A stretch of DNA of 64,000 nucleotides from Prevotella fusca JCM 17724 (GTDB lineage: Bacteria > Bacteroidota > Bacteroidia > Bacteroidales > Bacteroidaceae). Position 1 is the first letter of the stretch; the number at the start of each line of letters is the position of its first letter. Position numbers and translations under genes: made by a program. Under the pieces are notes generated by a model, which ran no database searches, was not told the DNA's origin, and was given only the letters and a program-made list of their open reading frames with translations. Location of the stretch: NCBI RefSeq assembly GCF_001262015.1, contig NZ_CP012074.1:702501-766500 (forward strand), written 5' to 3'. Positions 8,234 through 17,594 of this stretch are shown one piece after another.

Positions 8234-9343
8234 TTAATTTTTATTTACAACCCATCCTTGAGCTTTTAATTCAAACTCATTACCATCTCGGGTAATAAGG
8301 AATGTACCTAAATTTTCTTTTGTAATGTAACCTATTTGTTTGATATTCTCAATTTTATCTATTTTCTCATGATCGCCGATAGGGACTGTAAAGAGTAGTT
8401 CATAATCCTCTCCACCGTTCAAGGCTGCTGTTGTCAGATTCATATTGAACTCCTCGCATGTAGCAGCAGTCTGGTAATCGATAGGGATATTCTTTTCATA
8501 TATCCTGCAGCCGCAGTGGCTTTTCTCGCAGATATGTTTCAGTTCACTTGCCAGGCCATCAGATATATCTATCATGGAAGTTGGCCGGATACCTGCTTCA
8601 CGAAGCTGGTTGAGAAATTCCCCACGCGCTTCTGGTTTCAGTTGTCGGTCAATGAGGTATTCCTTACCTGCGAAATCTGGTTGGAATCCTTCAATGGCTG
8701 CACGTTCCATACGCAATGCTTCAAGTCGTTTCTCGTCCTTATTGCGCTGTGCTTCCTTTACCTTATTATTATACTCTTCCACCTGCTGATAGTAAACACT
8801 CTTCTCACGTTCAAGAATCTGCAATCCCATATAAGCTGCTCCCAGGTCACCTGTCACACAGATAAGATCAGTTTCATTCGCACCATTGCGATATACAATA
8901 TCTTCCTTTGCAGCTTCACCAATACACGTGAGGTTGATAGCGAGTCCGGTATATGAAGATGTCGTATCACCACCCACGATGTCTACATTCCATTTGGTGC
9001 AGGCTTTGTTCAGTCCGGCATAGAACTGGTCAACATCTTCCACCTTGAAACGCTTGCCCAGACCTAATGACACGATGAGCTGGCGTGGCTGCCCGTTCAT
9101 AGCAAAGATATTACTCATCGTAATCATAGCCACCTTGTAGGCAAGATGTTCCATGTCTATGTAGGTCAGGTCAAACTGCACCCCTTCCATGAACATCTGT
9201 GAAGATACGAGTGTTTCCTTGTCTGTATAGTGAAGAACGGCTGCATCGTCACCCACGCCCATGATGGTTGAGTTGTTGACGGGGTGGATATCTTTTGTCA
9301 GACGGTTGATAAGTCCGAATTCACCGAGTTCCTTTATTTCCAT
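8234..9343 (-). CDS. thiL: Thiamine-monophosphate kinase
   Basis: Phosphorylates thiamine monophosphate to the active cofactor thiamine diphosphate in the cytoplasm. The AIR-synthase/ThiL fold is recognised by VGDDAAVL near residues 30-37, DTTSS in the metal-binding loop, MIDISDGLASEL, and NGGEDYELLFT near the C-terminus. At 369 aa it is a little longer than usual because of a Lys/Glu/Arg-rich helical insertion at about 195-225. It is the last gene of a sppA-lpxK-pnp-thiL run on the minus strand; no clear terminator follows before tRNA-Phe. Confidence 0.92.
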   Translation of the reverse strand: MEIKELGEFGLINRLTKDIHPVNNSTIMGVGDDAAVLHYTDKETLVSSQMFMEGVQFDLTYIDMEHLAYKVAMITMSNIFAMNGQPRQLIVSLGLGKRFKVEDVDQFYAGLNKACTKWNVDIVGGDTTSSYTGLAINLTCIGEAAKEDIVYRNGANETDLICVTGDLGAAYMGLQILEREKSVYYQQVEEYNNKVKEAQRNKDEKRLEALRMERAAIEGFQPDFAGKEYLIDRQLKPEARGEFLNQLREAGIRPTSMIDISDGLASELKHICEKSHCGCRIYEKNIPIDYQTAATCEEFNMNLTTAALNGGEDYELLFTVPIGDHEKIDKIENIKQIGYITKENLGTFLITRDGNEFELKAQGWVVNKN

Positions 9344-9374
9344 TTACTTTATTGATAGCTTAGTGATATAATGT

Positions 9375-9421
9375 CTAAGACGTCCTTTATCTATAAACTT
9401 ATAGAATAAAGAACGCCTTAG
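9375..9421 (-). other. Long hairpin between pnp and thiL
   Basis: CTAAGaCGT.CTTTAT.TATAA pairs with TTATA.ATAAAG.ACG.CTTAG over about 20 bp. It lacks a T-run on either strand, so it may be a processing or attenuation site inside the operon rather than a full terminator. Confidence 0.55.
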
Positions 9422-9443
9422 TTGAATGTTGTTTATGTATGTT

Positions 9444-10253
9444 TTATGAACGCTTGATCATCTCACGCATGATTTCGGTCATACGTGGTTGTGCTGCATT
9501 GGCTGCTTCTTGCACTTCCTCATGGCTCACTTTGACAGGTACGTCAAAGCCGCCGAGGTCAGTGATAACACTGATGCCGAACACCTTGATCCCGCTATGG
9601 CGGGCTACGATAACCTCTGGCACAGTACTCATACCAACGGCATCGGCTCCCATCTTGTGATACATACGATATTCAGCAGGCGTTTCAAAGGTTGGTCCCT
9701 GTACACCCATGTAGACTCCATGCATAACCCGGATGTTCTTTTCCTTCGCAATAGAGTCTGCCAGCTCTACCAATTCATGGTCGTATGCCTCGTGCATATC
9801 CGGGAATCGGGGACCAATCGGGAAGTTACGACCACGCAGCGGATGCTCCGGGAACATATTGATATGATCGGTAATAATCATCAAGTCGCCGATCTTGAAC
9901 TCTGGGTTCATACCGCCAGAAGCATTAGAGACAAAGAGAGTCTCGATACCTAATTCATACATCACACGGATAGGGAAGGTAACGTCCTTCATGCCATATC
10001 CTTCATAGAAATGGAAGCGTCCTTCCATCGCCATGATGTCCTTGTCTCCAAGTCTTCCAAAGATAAGTCTGCCAGCGTGTCCCTCTACTGTTGATACAGG
10101 AAAATTAGGTATGTCCTGATAAGAGAATGCATAACTGTCAGTTATCTCTGAAGCTAATTGTCCGAGGCCTGTGCCCAGAATGATGGCTGTCTTTGGACTT
10201 GTGGTCATCCTCTCTTTTAGCCAAGATGCTGTTTCTTGAATTTTTTCGTACAT
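9444..10253 (-). CDS. Purine nucleoside phosphorylase (trimeric PNP class)
   Basis: Phosphorolysis of inosine/guanosine to base plus ribose 1-phosphate in the cytoplasm. Visible motifs: GTGLG at 27-31 (phosphate loop), VEGHAGRLIFG, FVSNASGGMNP, and the substrate-binding segment MGVQGPTFETPAEYRM. The 269-aa length fits this class. The start codon lies inside the 3' end of lpxK, giving a 116-bp overlap in another frame; the overlapping N-terminus (MYEKIQETASWL) is a normal PNP N-terminus, so the overlap seems real. It supplies free bases together with the nucleotidase and purine permease encoded nearby. Confidence 0.92.
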   Translation of the reverse strand: MYEKIQETASWLKERMTTSPKTAIILGTGLGQLASEITDSYAFSYQDIPNFPVSTVEGHAGRLIFGRLGDKDIMAMEGRFHFYEGYGMKDVTFPIRVMYELGIETLFVSNASGGMNPEFKIGDLMIITDHINMFPEHPLRGRNFPIGPRFPDMHEAYDHELVELADSIAKEKNIRVMHGVYMGVQGPTFETPAEYRMYHKMGADAVGMSTVPEVIVARHSGIKVFGISVITDLGGFDVPVKVSHEEVQEAANAAQPRMTEIMREMIKRS

Positions 10254-11316
10254 AGGATATTATTTTTTGATTGAATGTCTCCTCCTTATCAAGCATGAAT
10301 CTTACTTTGATAGGAAGCGCATAAATGTTTTCTTTTACTTCGTCTGATAGTCTTTCAACGTCAATGAGACGTGCCTGATCCTTTTCCGTTGTAACAATCA
10401 ACTTTGGCTCATCCATATTTGCAAAGGTCTCGTTAATACGGTTGATATCCTTTGCTGTGAAAGCATGATGGTCAGGGAAAGAGAGGATTGTTAAGGCGTT
10501 GTTGCCCGTGAAGGAATTGAGGTCAAGCTCCAGCTGTTTGGGTGATGCAATACCTGCAAGCAACAGGATATTCTTTCCTCGTATTTCAGTCAGCGGTATA
10601 TTCTTGCCTTTATTGAAGATAGGTTCAAGGTCGCAATATTCCAATGTCGTGAAATAAAGTTGCTGGAAGGGATATAGTTCCATAGCCTTACTAAGCACAC
10701 GGTAGTCTATAGGATTGAGACTTTTAGGACACTTCGTGATAATCACAATGTCAGCACGATGCTTTCCCGAAAGCGGTTCACGCAGTCTTCCTGCCGGAAG
10801 GAGCTTGTCGTAGATGATAAGCCGGTGATAGTCTACCAATAGTATATTGATTCCTGGCTGTACATAGCGGTGCTGGAAGGCGTCATCCAAGAGGATAACA
10901 TCAGTATCTTTCGTCTCTTCATCAGATGTCAGCCGGTCTATTCCCTCACATCGTTTCTTATCTACTGCTACACGAATATCAGGGAATTTGGTCTTCATCT
11001 GATATGGCTCATCGCCAATCTCACGCATTGGCGTGTCTTCATTCGCCAGCACATATCCATGACTCTTACGCTTATAGCCACGTGAGAGAACAGCCACCTT
11101 CATCTTGTCCTTCAGTAGTCGGACAAGATACTCTACATGAGGGGTCTTCCCGGAACCTCCCACGGTGATGTTTCCGACGGATATGACAGGAATGTCAAAC
11201 CGTCGGGTCTTGAGAATGTTCAGCTCAAACAGTTCGTTGCGAAGCCCCACTACCAGCCCATAGAGCCAGCTGAAAGGCAACAGCCATTTGTTTATTTTGA
11301 TATGGTCACCTTCCAT
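10138..11316 (-). CDS. lpxK: Tetraacyldisaccharide 4'-kinase (lipid A synthesis)
   Basis: Adds the 4'-phosphate to the tetraacyldisaccharide precursor of lipid A at the cytoplasmic face of the inner membrane. Evidence: the P-loop GNITVGGSGKT at 48-58 and the family motif LLDDAFQHR (DDAFQH in place of the proteobacterial DDGFQH). An N-terminal hydrophobic segment (WLLPFSWLYGLVVGL) is the expected membrane anchor. The last 38 or so residues are read through the start of pnp and are basic and low in complexity; they may not be conserved. sppA ends 6 bp before it. Confidence 0.92.
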   Translation of the reverse strand: MEGDHIKINKWLLPFSWLYGLVVGLRNELFELNILKTRRFDIPVISVGNITVGGSGKTPHVEYLVRLLKDKMKVAVLSRGYKRKSHGYVLANEDTPMREIGDEPYQMKTKFPDIRVAVDKKRCEGIDRLTSDEETKDTDVILLDDAFQHRYVQPGINILLVDYHRLIIYDKLLPAGRLREPLSGKHRADIVIITKCPKSLNPIDYRVLSKAMELYPFQQLYFTTLEYCDLEPIFNKGKNIPLTEIRGKNILLLAGIASPKQLELDLNSFTGNNALTILSFPDHHAFTAKDINRINETFANMDEPKLIVTTEKDQARLIDVERLSDEVKENIYALPIKVRFMLDKEETFNQKIISYVRKNSRNSILAKREDDHKSKDSHHSGHRPRTISFRDN

Positions 11317-11322
11317 ATATAC

Positions 11323-13101
11323 TTAATGGATGTTTGGATAATAAGGCAGTCTTGCCTGAATAGCACTCTGATGATTGAGTGTCTTCAACAATGAGAACGG
11401 TCCATAATAATCGCCTAAGTTCGCACGCAACTGCTCACTGAGGTAGTTATCTGACTTTGACTGGTCCAACAACTGCTCAAAGAAGTCTGGCTCTTTGGGA
11501 TAGGCACGGGTCATATGGTTAGCCAGCTTTGCCAGCTTTGCAGCTTTTTTCACCGCAATATCCAGTCCGCCAAGCTGGTCGACCAGCCCTATCTTCTGTG
11601 CATCCTGTCCTGTAAATACATGTCCTTGTGCTATTTTTTCAACCTGCTCATCGGTCATCTTACGTCCTTCTGCCACACGATGGCGGAAGAGCTTATAACC
11701 ACGGTTGACGTACTGGCTAAGGTATGTCATCTCATCTTCTGTAAATGGGCGTGCCCGTGTACTGAAGTCTGCATATTTATTGGTCTTTACTTCATCAAAT
11801 TTCAATCCCAGCTTCTCTGTAAGCAGGCCGCTGACGTCGGGGAACATACCAAAGATGCCTATTGAACCAGTAATCGTCGTAGGTTCTGCTACTATCCAGT
11901 TTGCCGGAGCTGACATATAATAACCACCTGATGCAGCCATTCCGCCCATGCTTACAACGACGGGCTTCAGCTTCTTCAGTGCCATAATCTGATGCCAGAT
12001 CTGTTCGGATGCGTAAGCAGAGCCACCGCCGGAGTTGATGCGGACCACGACAGCCTTTACATCTTTGTCCTTTGCCAATTTCTCCAGATCCTTGCAGACA
12101 ACCTGTGCATCTATAGTGTGGTTTTGTGCAAAGATACCGCCTACAACACCATCAACGATGTCACCATACGCATAGTAAACTGCAATCTGATTACTTTCAT
12201 CACCCTGACTTTTGTCTTCAACATTCATCATGTCGGCAACTGTGACCTGATTGATTTCTTTATCCCCTGCAATGCCTAACTGTTTCTTCACCATGTTTTT
12301 TATCTGATCCGTATAAGCCAAGCCATCGACAAGTTTCAGTTTGACGTAATCTTCAGGTGCGGCAAAGGTTACCATACTGTCAGCATAGGCATTCAGTTGT
12401 TCAACTGACAAATGTCTGCTTGCGCCAACTTCCTTTGTTATATTTCCCCAGATACCATTCAGATAGGCAGAAGTCTGTTCACGATTGGCATCACTCATCT
12501 TGTCACCTGTGAACATCTCAGTGGCACTCTTGTAAGCACCTACTTTTACAACCTGCATCTTTACTCCGAACTTTGCCAAGAAATCCTTGATGAAGACAGG
12601 CTGGGAAGCCAATCCATGCCAGTCAATCTGTCCTTGCGGATTCAGATACACTTTGTCTGCAACAGATGACATGTAGTATGTTCCCTGTGTATAGGTGTCA
12701 GCGTATGCAATAATCCACTTTTTACTCTTCTTAAAATCAAGCAGGGCATTGCGCACAGCCTGCATTGAAGCGTATGAGTCAGCAGCAAACGCACCTGCCT
12801 CGATGTATATTCCCTTGATATTGTCGTTTTCCTTGGCTTTTCTGATACCCTCAAGCAGATTGTCAAGACCGATGCTGCGTGTTGCGCTACCTTGCAGCTG
12901 GCTGATGAAATTGTTCTCACTTCGCTCTTCCAACTGTCCTGAAAGATTCAGTACAAGTACGGAATTCTCCTCAGGTGTTGTTGTTGAATCCTGCGATGCA
13001 AACATACCTGCTATGGTAATGAGTGCGAAGATTCCTGTGACAATGCTGAACAGAAACATTCCCACGAAAGAAGCAAAAACGAATTTGAAAAATTGTTTCA
13101 T
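11323..13101 (-). CDS. sppA: Signal peptide peptidase / protease IV (long form)
   Basis: A membrane-anchored serine protease that degrades cleaved signal peptides. One N-terminal transmembrane helix (about residues 8-35) is followed by tandem S49 domains. The Ser/Lys dyad is visible: Lys191 in GAYKSATEMFTG and Ser391 in MGGMAASGGYYMS, the spacing expected for the 67-kDa type. At 592 aa it matches that type. It heads the sppA-lpxK-pnp-thiL run and has a strong promoter at 13130-13161. Confidence 0.93.
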   Translation of the reverse strand: MKQFFKFVFASFVGMFLFSIVTGIFALITIAGMFASQDSTTTPEENSVLVLNLSGQLEERSENNFISQLQGSATRSIGLDNLLEGIRKAKENDNIKGIYIEAGAFAADSYASMQAVRNALLDFKKSKKWIIAYADTYTQGTYYMSSVADKVYLNPQGQIDWHGLASQPVFIKDFLAKFGVKMQVVKVGAYKSATEMFTGDKMSDANREQTSAYLNGIWGNITKEVGASRHLSVEQLNAYADSMVTFAAPEDYVKLKLVDGLAYTDQIKNMVKKQLGIAGDKEINQVTVADMMNVEDKSQGDESNQIAVYYAYGDIVDGVVGGIFAQNHTIDAQVVCKDLEKLAKDKDVKAVVVRINSGGGSAYASEQIWHQIMALKKLKPVVVSMGGMAASGGYYMSAPANWIVAEPTTITGSIGIFGMFPDVSGLLTEKLGLKFDEVKTNKYADFSTRARPFTEDEMTYLSQYVNRGYKLFRHRVAEGRKMTDEQVEKIAQGHVFTGQDAQKIGLVDQLGGLDIAVKKAAKLAKLANHMTRAYPKEPDFFEQLLDQSKSDNYLSEQLRANLGDYYGPFSLLKTLNHQSAIQARLPYYPNIH

Positions 13102-13129
13102 AAAAGGTATCTAATTACTGTTTATCATG

Positions 13130-13161
13130 CAAAGATATACATAATAGATGTAAATTCCAAA
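13130..13161 (-). promoter_or_regulatory. Promoter of the sppA operon
   Basis: Minus strand TTTG (13158-13161), 20 nt, TATCTTTG (13130-13137); perfect consensus about 30 nt before the start codon. Confidence 0.87.
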
Positions 13162-13179
13162 TAAATCAAGAATTCTTAA

Positions 13180-13187
13180 TAACTTTG
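13180..13187 (+). promoter_or_regulatory. -7 box directly before glycerate kinase
   Basis: TAACTTTG ends 8 nt before the ATG, so the transcript probably starts within a few bases of the start codon. No good -33 box. Confidence 0.55.
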
Positions 13188-13195
13188 CTCCCAAT

Positions 13196-14278
13196 ATGAA
13201 GCATATTGTTTTAGCCATTGATAGTTTTAAGGGCTGTCTCACTTCAGTTGAAGCTGAAGATGCTGCGGAGACAGGTGTCGGAGAAAGATGGTCGGAAGCA
13301 GAGATAATAAAAGTGCCGGTTACAGATGGAGGGGACGGGATGATGAGCGTCTTCTCACAGCTGTTACCCTGTCAGGAGGTCACAATTGACAGCCATGATG
13401 CACTTATGCGTCCCATCCGTGCAGCCTATGCTGTGTGTGCAGACAATACCGTTATCTTGGAGACGGCTTTGTCTTGTGGCATCAGTCTTCTTAATCCGCA
13501 GGGGCTTAATTCTTTACGTGCAACCACTTATGGAGTGGGTGAACTCTTTGCTGATGCTCTCCGGCGAGGTTACAGGCGATTTGTAATTGGACTCGGAGGT
13601 TCAGCGACAAGCGATTGTGGACTTGGAATGCTGGCAGCATTGAGGGATGTGTTAGGTGAGAACTGGCGTAACCAGTTTTTGCATGAATTGGATATAACAT
13701 TGGCGTCTGATGTTGACAATCCGCTCTTTGGTAAGCGTGGTGCAGCTGCTGTTTTCGGTCCTCAAAAGGGAGCAACGTCAGAGGTTATAACCTGTTTGGA
13801 CCGTCGGGCACGCACTTTTGCACGTATGGCTGCATCCCAACTGGGCTTTGACCATTCGCAGGACAGTGGTGCCGGAGCAGCAGGTGGACTGGGTTATGCC
13901 TTTCTTCAGTTTATGAATGCGAAGGTGAGGTCAGGTGCAGATGTGCTTTTAGAAACTGTCAACTTTGATTCACTCATCGAAAATGCCGACTTGATTATAA
14001 CGGGAGAGGGGAGTGCTGATGTTCAGACGTTAATGGGAAAGATACCCGCCAAGGTTTTGGAGTATGGTCTTCGTAAGGAAATTCCTGTCGTGCTCATAGC
14101 AGGGAAGGTGACAGGCACTGCATCTTTACTCAAAGCTGGTTTTGCACAAGTTCAATGTATTACACCGCCAGGCATGCCACTTACAGAAGCATTAAAACCT
14201 GGCACTGCAAAGGAGAATATCCGTAAAACTGTTGGCAAGATATTAAGGTATAAAACTGGTTGCGGGTGTCTACCGTAA
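13196..14278 (+). CDS. Glycerate 2-kinase (GarK/GlxK type)
   Basis: Phosphorylates D-glycerate to 2-phosphoglycerate, feeding lower glycolysis. The 360-aa product has the family start KHIVLAIDSFKGCLTS, VTDGGDG, a GLGGSATSDCGLGMLAAL phosphate/substrate loop, GAAGGLGYAF and TGEGSADVQTL, all in order and at typical length. The gene is divergent from sppA and stands alone; no sugar-acid genes are adjacent. The very short distance from its -7 box suggests a nearly leaderless mRNA. Confidence 0.92.
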   Translation: MKHIVLAIDSFKGCLTSVEAEDAAETGVGERWSEAEIIKVPVTDGGDGMMSVFSQLLPCQEVTIDSHDALMRPIRAAYAVCADNTVILETALSCGISLLNPQGLNSLRATTYGVGELFADALRRGYRRFVIGLGGSATSDCGLGMLAALRDVLGENWRNQFLHELDITLASDVDNPLFGKRGAAAVFGPQKGATSEVITCLDRRARTFARMAASQLGFDHSQDSGAGAAGGLGYAFLQFMNAKVRSGADVLLETVNFDSLIENADLIITGEGSADVQTLMGKIPAKVLEYGLRKEIPVVLIAGKVTGTASLLKAGFAQVQCITPPGMPLTEALKPGTAKENIRKTVGKILRYKTGCGCLP

Positions 14279-14777
14279 TATTCTTTTTGTTTTCTCCATG
14301 GTAGTTAAAGAACATTGAATAGTTTTGACGAATGAAAGATTTATCTACATGATGATATTTCTTTATGTTTCACCTCTAATAGCTTTGTCGCTTTCTGCAA
14401 TCTGCTCTATCAGAATGTCCTAAACAAATATACGAATAAAGTATATTGTTTAGAAGTATTACAAGAATCACTGTACTTCTTATTGGTTCCTATGTTCTCC
14501 ATTTGTTCAGGTAGATGGCACATACAAAAGGACGATACGCCTTAGGGATGCATCCAGACACACATGGACACGAAAGTGTTATCCGAACAAGTTAAATCTT
14601 CTTACGAAGAAAAGGGTTGTAGAATTAAGGAATAATACTTTTCAAATGGATAGAACTGTGTTTGTTTCAGCGTTTTTCATACAATTCTTATTTGTTTCAT
14701 TTATATTGACCTGCGTTAAGTTCAAGCTAAAGTTTTGATTTTTAGCAGAGTAATTTCCCTGTATGGATAATTAATCG
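14279..14777. other. Intergenic region with one hairpin
   Basis: No gene is visible. A hairpin at about 14418-14451 (CTAAACA.ATATAC / GTATAT.TGTTTAG) has no T-run. Nothing else recognised. Confidence 0.5.
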
Positions 14778-14785
14778 TACCTTTG
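14778..14785 (+). promoter_or_regulatory. -7 box of the ThrE-like gene
   Basis: TACCTTTG with a one-mismatch -33 box (TTTC) 20 nt upstream; ATG follows 32 nt later. Confidence 0.6.
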
Positions 14786-14817
14786 CACATGTTTTTAAGA
14801 TAAAAGATTGTTTTGTT

Positions 14818-16236
14818 ATGGTCGAAAACCAGATGGAAAGTTCCAAGAGAACCCTTCGTAGAAAACTTGATCTGCTCCTTCGCACAGGACAGATTCTTAT
14901 GGAAAGCTCTGCAGATACGAGTCGTGTGAAACGTAATATGGAGCGCACAGCAGCTTATCTGGGACTTCCTAAGGAAAACCTGCACATCAACATTGATTAT
15001 TATATGTTGCAGGTAAATGTGAGTGACGAATTTCATAGCTTTTCGAAGATGCAACGCTGTGACAAGCACGTGATTAACATGCTTGCTATTCAGGAAGTTT
15101 CAAAACTCTCATGGCGTGCTCTCAAGGCGGACTACTCTTTGGACAAGTATGAAGAGGAACTGGAGAAGATTGCTCATGGCAAGCATTATTACAAGGACTG
15201 GATGATTGCTGTCGGTGCTGGTCTTGCCTGCGGTGGTTTCTGTATTCAGTTCGGTTGCGACTGGACAGCATTCTTCTACGCTTCCATTGCAGCAATCTTG
15301 GGCAATCGCCTGCGTATGTTCTTGAACCATTCCGGTTCCAATCTCTATGCCAACTTTGCTGTGGCAGCATTTGTGAGTACAATTCTGGCGTGGTTGTCAT
15401 CTTATCTTTCTGCACCGTCGGTACAGGCAGTACTCCCTGAGTTCCTTCGCCCCATCTTACATAGCGAAACACCTTATCATCCTCTCTTGGCTTGTGCACT
15501 TTATGTTGTTCCGGGAGTCCCTTTAATAAATGCTGTTAATGACCTGTTAGACAATCATATAAACACAGGATTGGTTCGTGTGACGAATACGCTTCTTATA
15601 GTCATTGCAATGTCATTCGGTATTATGCTGGCAATTAAATGTGGCAGTATTGACAACTTTGTAAAAGAGCTTTCACTGATACCTCACCATCCGTTCTATG
15701 TGTATGCCATTGCAGCTGCAATCTCTGCGATGGGCTTTGCCACGATTTACAATATCCCTTACCGTCTGATGCCTTGGATAGCAATAGGTGGCATCATCTG
15801 TGTTTGTTCACGCAACTTTATTAATCTTGAACCCTCAGCAGACACTATTGGCTTAGGTTTGGGATTGGTTGTCGGTTCACTTTGCGGTTCAGCTCTGATT
15901 TCAATTATTAACATTAAGGCTGTACACTTCTTCCATACTCCTCACCAGTGTATTACTATTCCTGCGGTCATCCCTATCATTCCTGGAGTACTGATGTATC
16001 GTGCACTCTATGGATTTATTGGAATGCAGGGTGTTGTTGGAGAAGTTACGCATGCAATGTTCAATGCAATTAACGGCTCATTAGTTCTGATTTGCATTGC
16101 CTTGGGTGTAGCTATTCCGAACATCTTTGCCCGCAAATGGATTGCACCACATCGTAAAGCCAAGCTGACACGTTTGATAGAAGAGCGCCGTAAGCGTGGT
16201 AAGTTTGTTGATTTGCACAGCTTTGTAGTAGATTAG
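14818..16236 (+). CDS. Threonine/serine exporter family protein (both ThrE halves fused)
   Basis: Probable inner-membrane amino-acid exporter. The 472-aa chain joins the two ThrE modules that some bacteria encode separately: an N-terminal ThrE domain (cytosolic part to about residue 125, then about five membrane segments from WMIAVGAGLACGG) and a C-terminal ThrE_2 domain from about 295, with a conserved tail region PAVIPIIPGVLMYRALYG. Substrate is inferred from the family (threonine/serine; some members move other small acids). It has its own promoter and ends before a strong palindrome. Confidence 0.85.
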   Translation: MVENQMESSKRTLRRKLDLLLRTGQILMESSADTSRVKRNMERTAAYLGLPKENLHINIDYYMLQVNVSDEFHSFSKMQRCDKHVINMLAIQEVSKLSWRALKADYSLDKYEEELEKIAHGKHYYKDWMIAVGAGLACGGFCIQFGCDWTAFFYASIAAILGNRLRMFLNHSGSNLYANFAVAAFVSTILAWLSSYLSAPSVQAVLPEFLRPILHSETPYHPLLACALYVVPGVPLINAVNDLLDNHINTGLVRVTNTLLIVIAMSFGIMLAIKCGSIDNFVKELSLIPHHPFYVYAIAAAISAMGFATIYNIPYRLMPWIAIGGIICVCSRNFINLEPSADTIGLGLGLVVGSLCGSALISIINIKAVHFFHTPHQCITIPAVIPIIPGVLMYRALYGFIGMQGVVGEVTHAMFNAINGSLVLICIALGVAIPNIFARKWIAPHRKAKLTRLIEERRKRGKFVDLHSFVVD

Positions 16237-16255
16237 AACGTGTCATGATGAATAT

Positions 16256-16294
16256 GTGCGGGGCTGCAACACCATTGGTGTTGCAGCCCCGCAC
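16256..16294 (+). terminator. 39-bp perfect palindrome, probable terminator
   Basis: GTGCGGGGCTGCAACACCA, one base, then its exact complement. Its centre CAACACCATTGGTGTTG is the same dyad that recurs in the T2 arrays. A GC-rich partial echo (TAGCCCCGCACGG) follows at 16307-16319. The T-run is poor (GGTTTGTT), so termination is likely but not certain. The rest of 16237-16560 holds nothing more. Confidence 0.65.
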
Positions 16295-16560
16295 GGTTTG
16301 TTCTGTAGCCCCGCACGGATGGTGCGGCAGTGTTTCAATAGCCGATTCCTTTCCCCGGCTTTGCTCTCTTGGTTAAAGACAGTGATGTTATCCTTGGCTT
16401 TATTGACAGGTGCTGAGCGTTCATTAATTGTAAATGTATGCTTTTATGAGGCTTTTTTATACTAATAAATGATGATAAAGACGCAAATACTTGACAACTA
16501 CTATTGTGTGATTGACTTTTTTTTTGTTATTTTGCATGCAATATCATTACAGAAGGACAG

Positions 16561-17517
16561 ATGAAGAATCAGAAAATGTATGAGCCCGATGATAAGATGA
16601 TTTATCTTATCAGAGATAATTATGACCTGTTACAGAGCTTAGGCAGCTTCGGCATCAGCTTAGGTTTTGGCGACAAGACCGTAAGAGAGGTTTGTGATGA
16701 TCAGAATGTAGATACTTACACATTCCTGGCTGTTGTTAATTTTACGATAAACGGATATAAAGGCTTTGATGATGTAGACAGACTGTCTATTCCAACTCTT
16801 ATGCAATACCTCAAGGCAAGCCATTCTTATTATCTTGACTATGAGCTTCCATTCATCCGCAGAGAGTTGACTGCAGCCTTGGATGAGAGTGATAATCTTG
16901 CCCGTTTGATACTTCGCCTTTATGACGAGTATGCCCATTCTATCCGCAATCACATGCAGTATGAGGAGAAAAACGTGTTCCCATACGTTGAATCTTTGTT
17001 GAAAGGTGAAGCTAATGATACGTATGATGTTGAGACTTACTCCAAGCACCACAGCCAGACGGATGTGAAGCTGCGTGAACTGAAAAGTATCATTATCAAG
17101 TATCTTCCCTCTGACTCTCATCATAACAACCGCCTTACTGCCACCTTATATGATATATATAATTGTGAAGCCTGGCTTGAGCAGCATGCCCAGGTAGAAG
17201 AGGAAATATTCATCCCGGTCATCAGACGGTTGGAGCAGAAGAGCAAGCAGAACGATGTAAGCGTAAAGATATCAAACATGATTACGCAGAACTCAGAGTC
17301 GAATGAGGTACTGAGTGACCGTGAGAAGGATGTCATCGTTTCTGTTGCACAGGGAATGACAAACAAGGAGATAGCTGACCATTTGTGTATCTCTACCAAT
17401 ACGGTGATAACGCACCGCCGTAACATTGCCCGTAAACTGCAGATACATTCACCGGCAGGACTGACCATCTATGCCATTGTCAACAATCTGGTGGATATAA
17501 GCAGTGTAAAGTTGTAA
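16561..17517 (+). CDS. RIC/hemerythrin di-iron domain fused to a LuxR-type DNA-binding domain
   Basis: Probably a regulator that reads redox, oxygen or NO state through a di-iron site. N-terminal RIC/ScdA-like segment at about 28-70 (GDKTVREVCDDQ), hemerythrin-like four-helix region at about 80-225, and GerE/LuxR helix-turn-helix at about 252-310 (SDREKDVIVSVAQGMTNKEI). Candidate iron ligands: His88, His131, Glu135, His163 or His164, His209, Glu213. RIC proteins normally repair iron-sulfur centres and lack a DNA-binding tail. The next gene, 77 bp on, encodes a second LuxR protein with a very similar output domain. The sensing role is inference from domain content. Confidence 0.85.
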   Translation: MKNQKMYEPDDKMIYLIRDNYDLLQSLGSFGISLGFGDKTVREVCDDQNVDTYTFLAVVNFTINGYKGFDDVDRLSIPTLMQYLKASHSYYLDYELPFIRRELTAALDESDNLARLILRLYDEYAHSIRNHMQYEEKNVFPYVESLLKGEANDTYDVETYSKHHSQTDVKLRELKSIIIKYLPSDSHHNNRLTATLYDIYNCEAWLEQHAQVEEEIFIPVIRRLEQKSKQNDVSVKISNMITQNSESNEVLSDREKDVIVSVAQGMTNKEIADHLCISTNTVITHRRNIARKLQIHSPAGLTIYAIVNNLVDISSVKL

Positions 17518-17594
17518 CAGGGATTGTGATAGAGTAGGGATGTAATCTCAGCTACTTTAGGAAAACAAGATCAAATTATACCGTTGTCAAGCGT

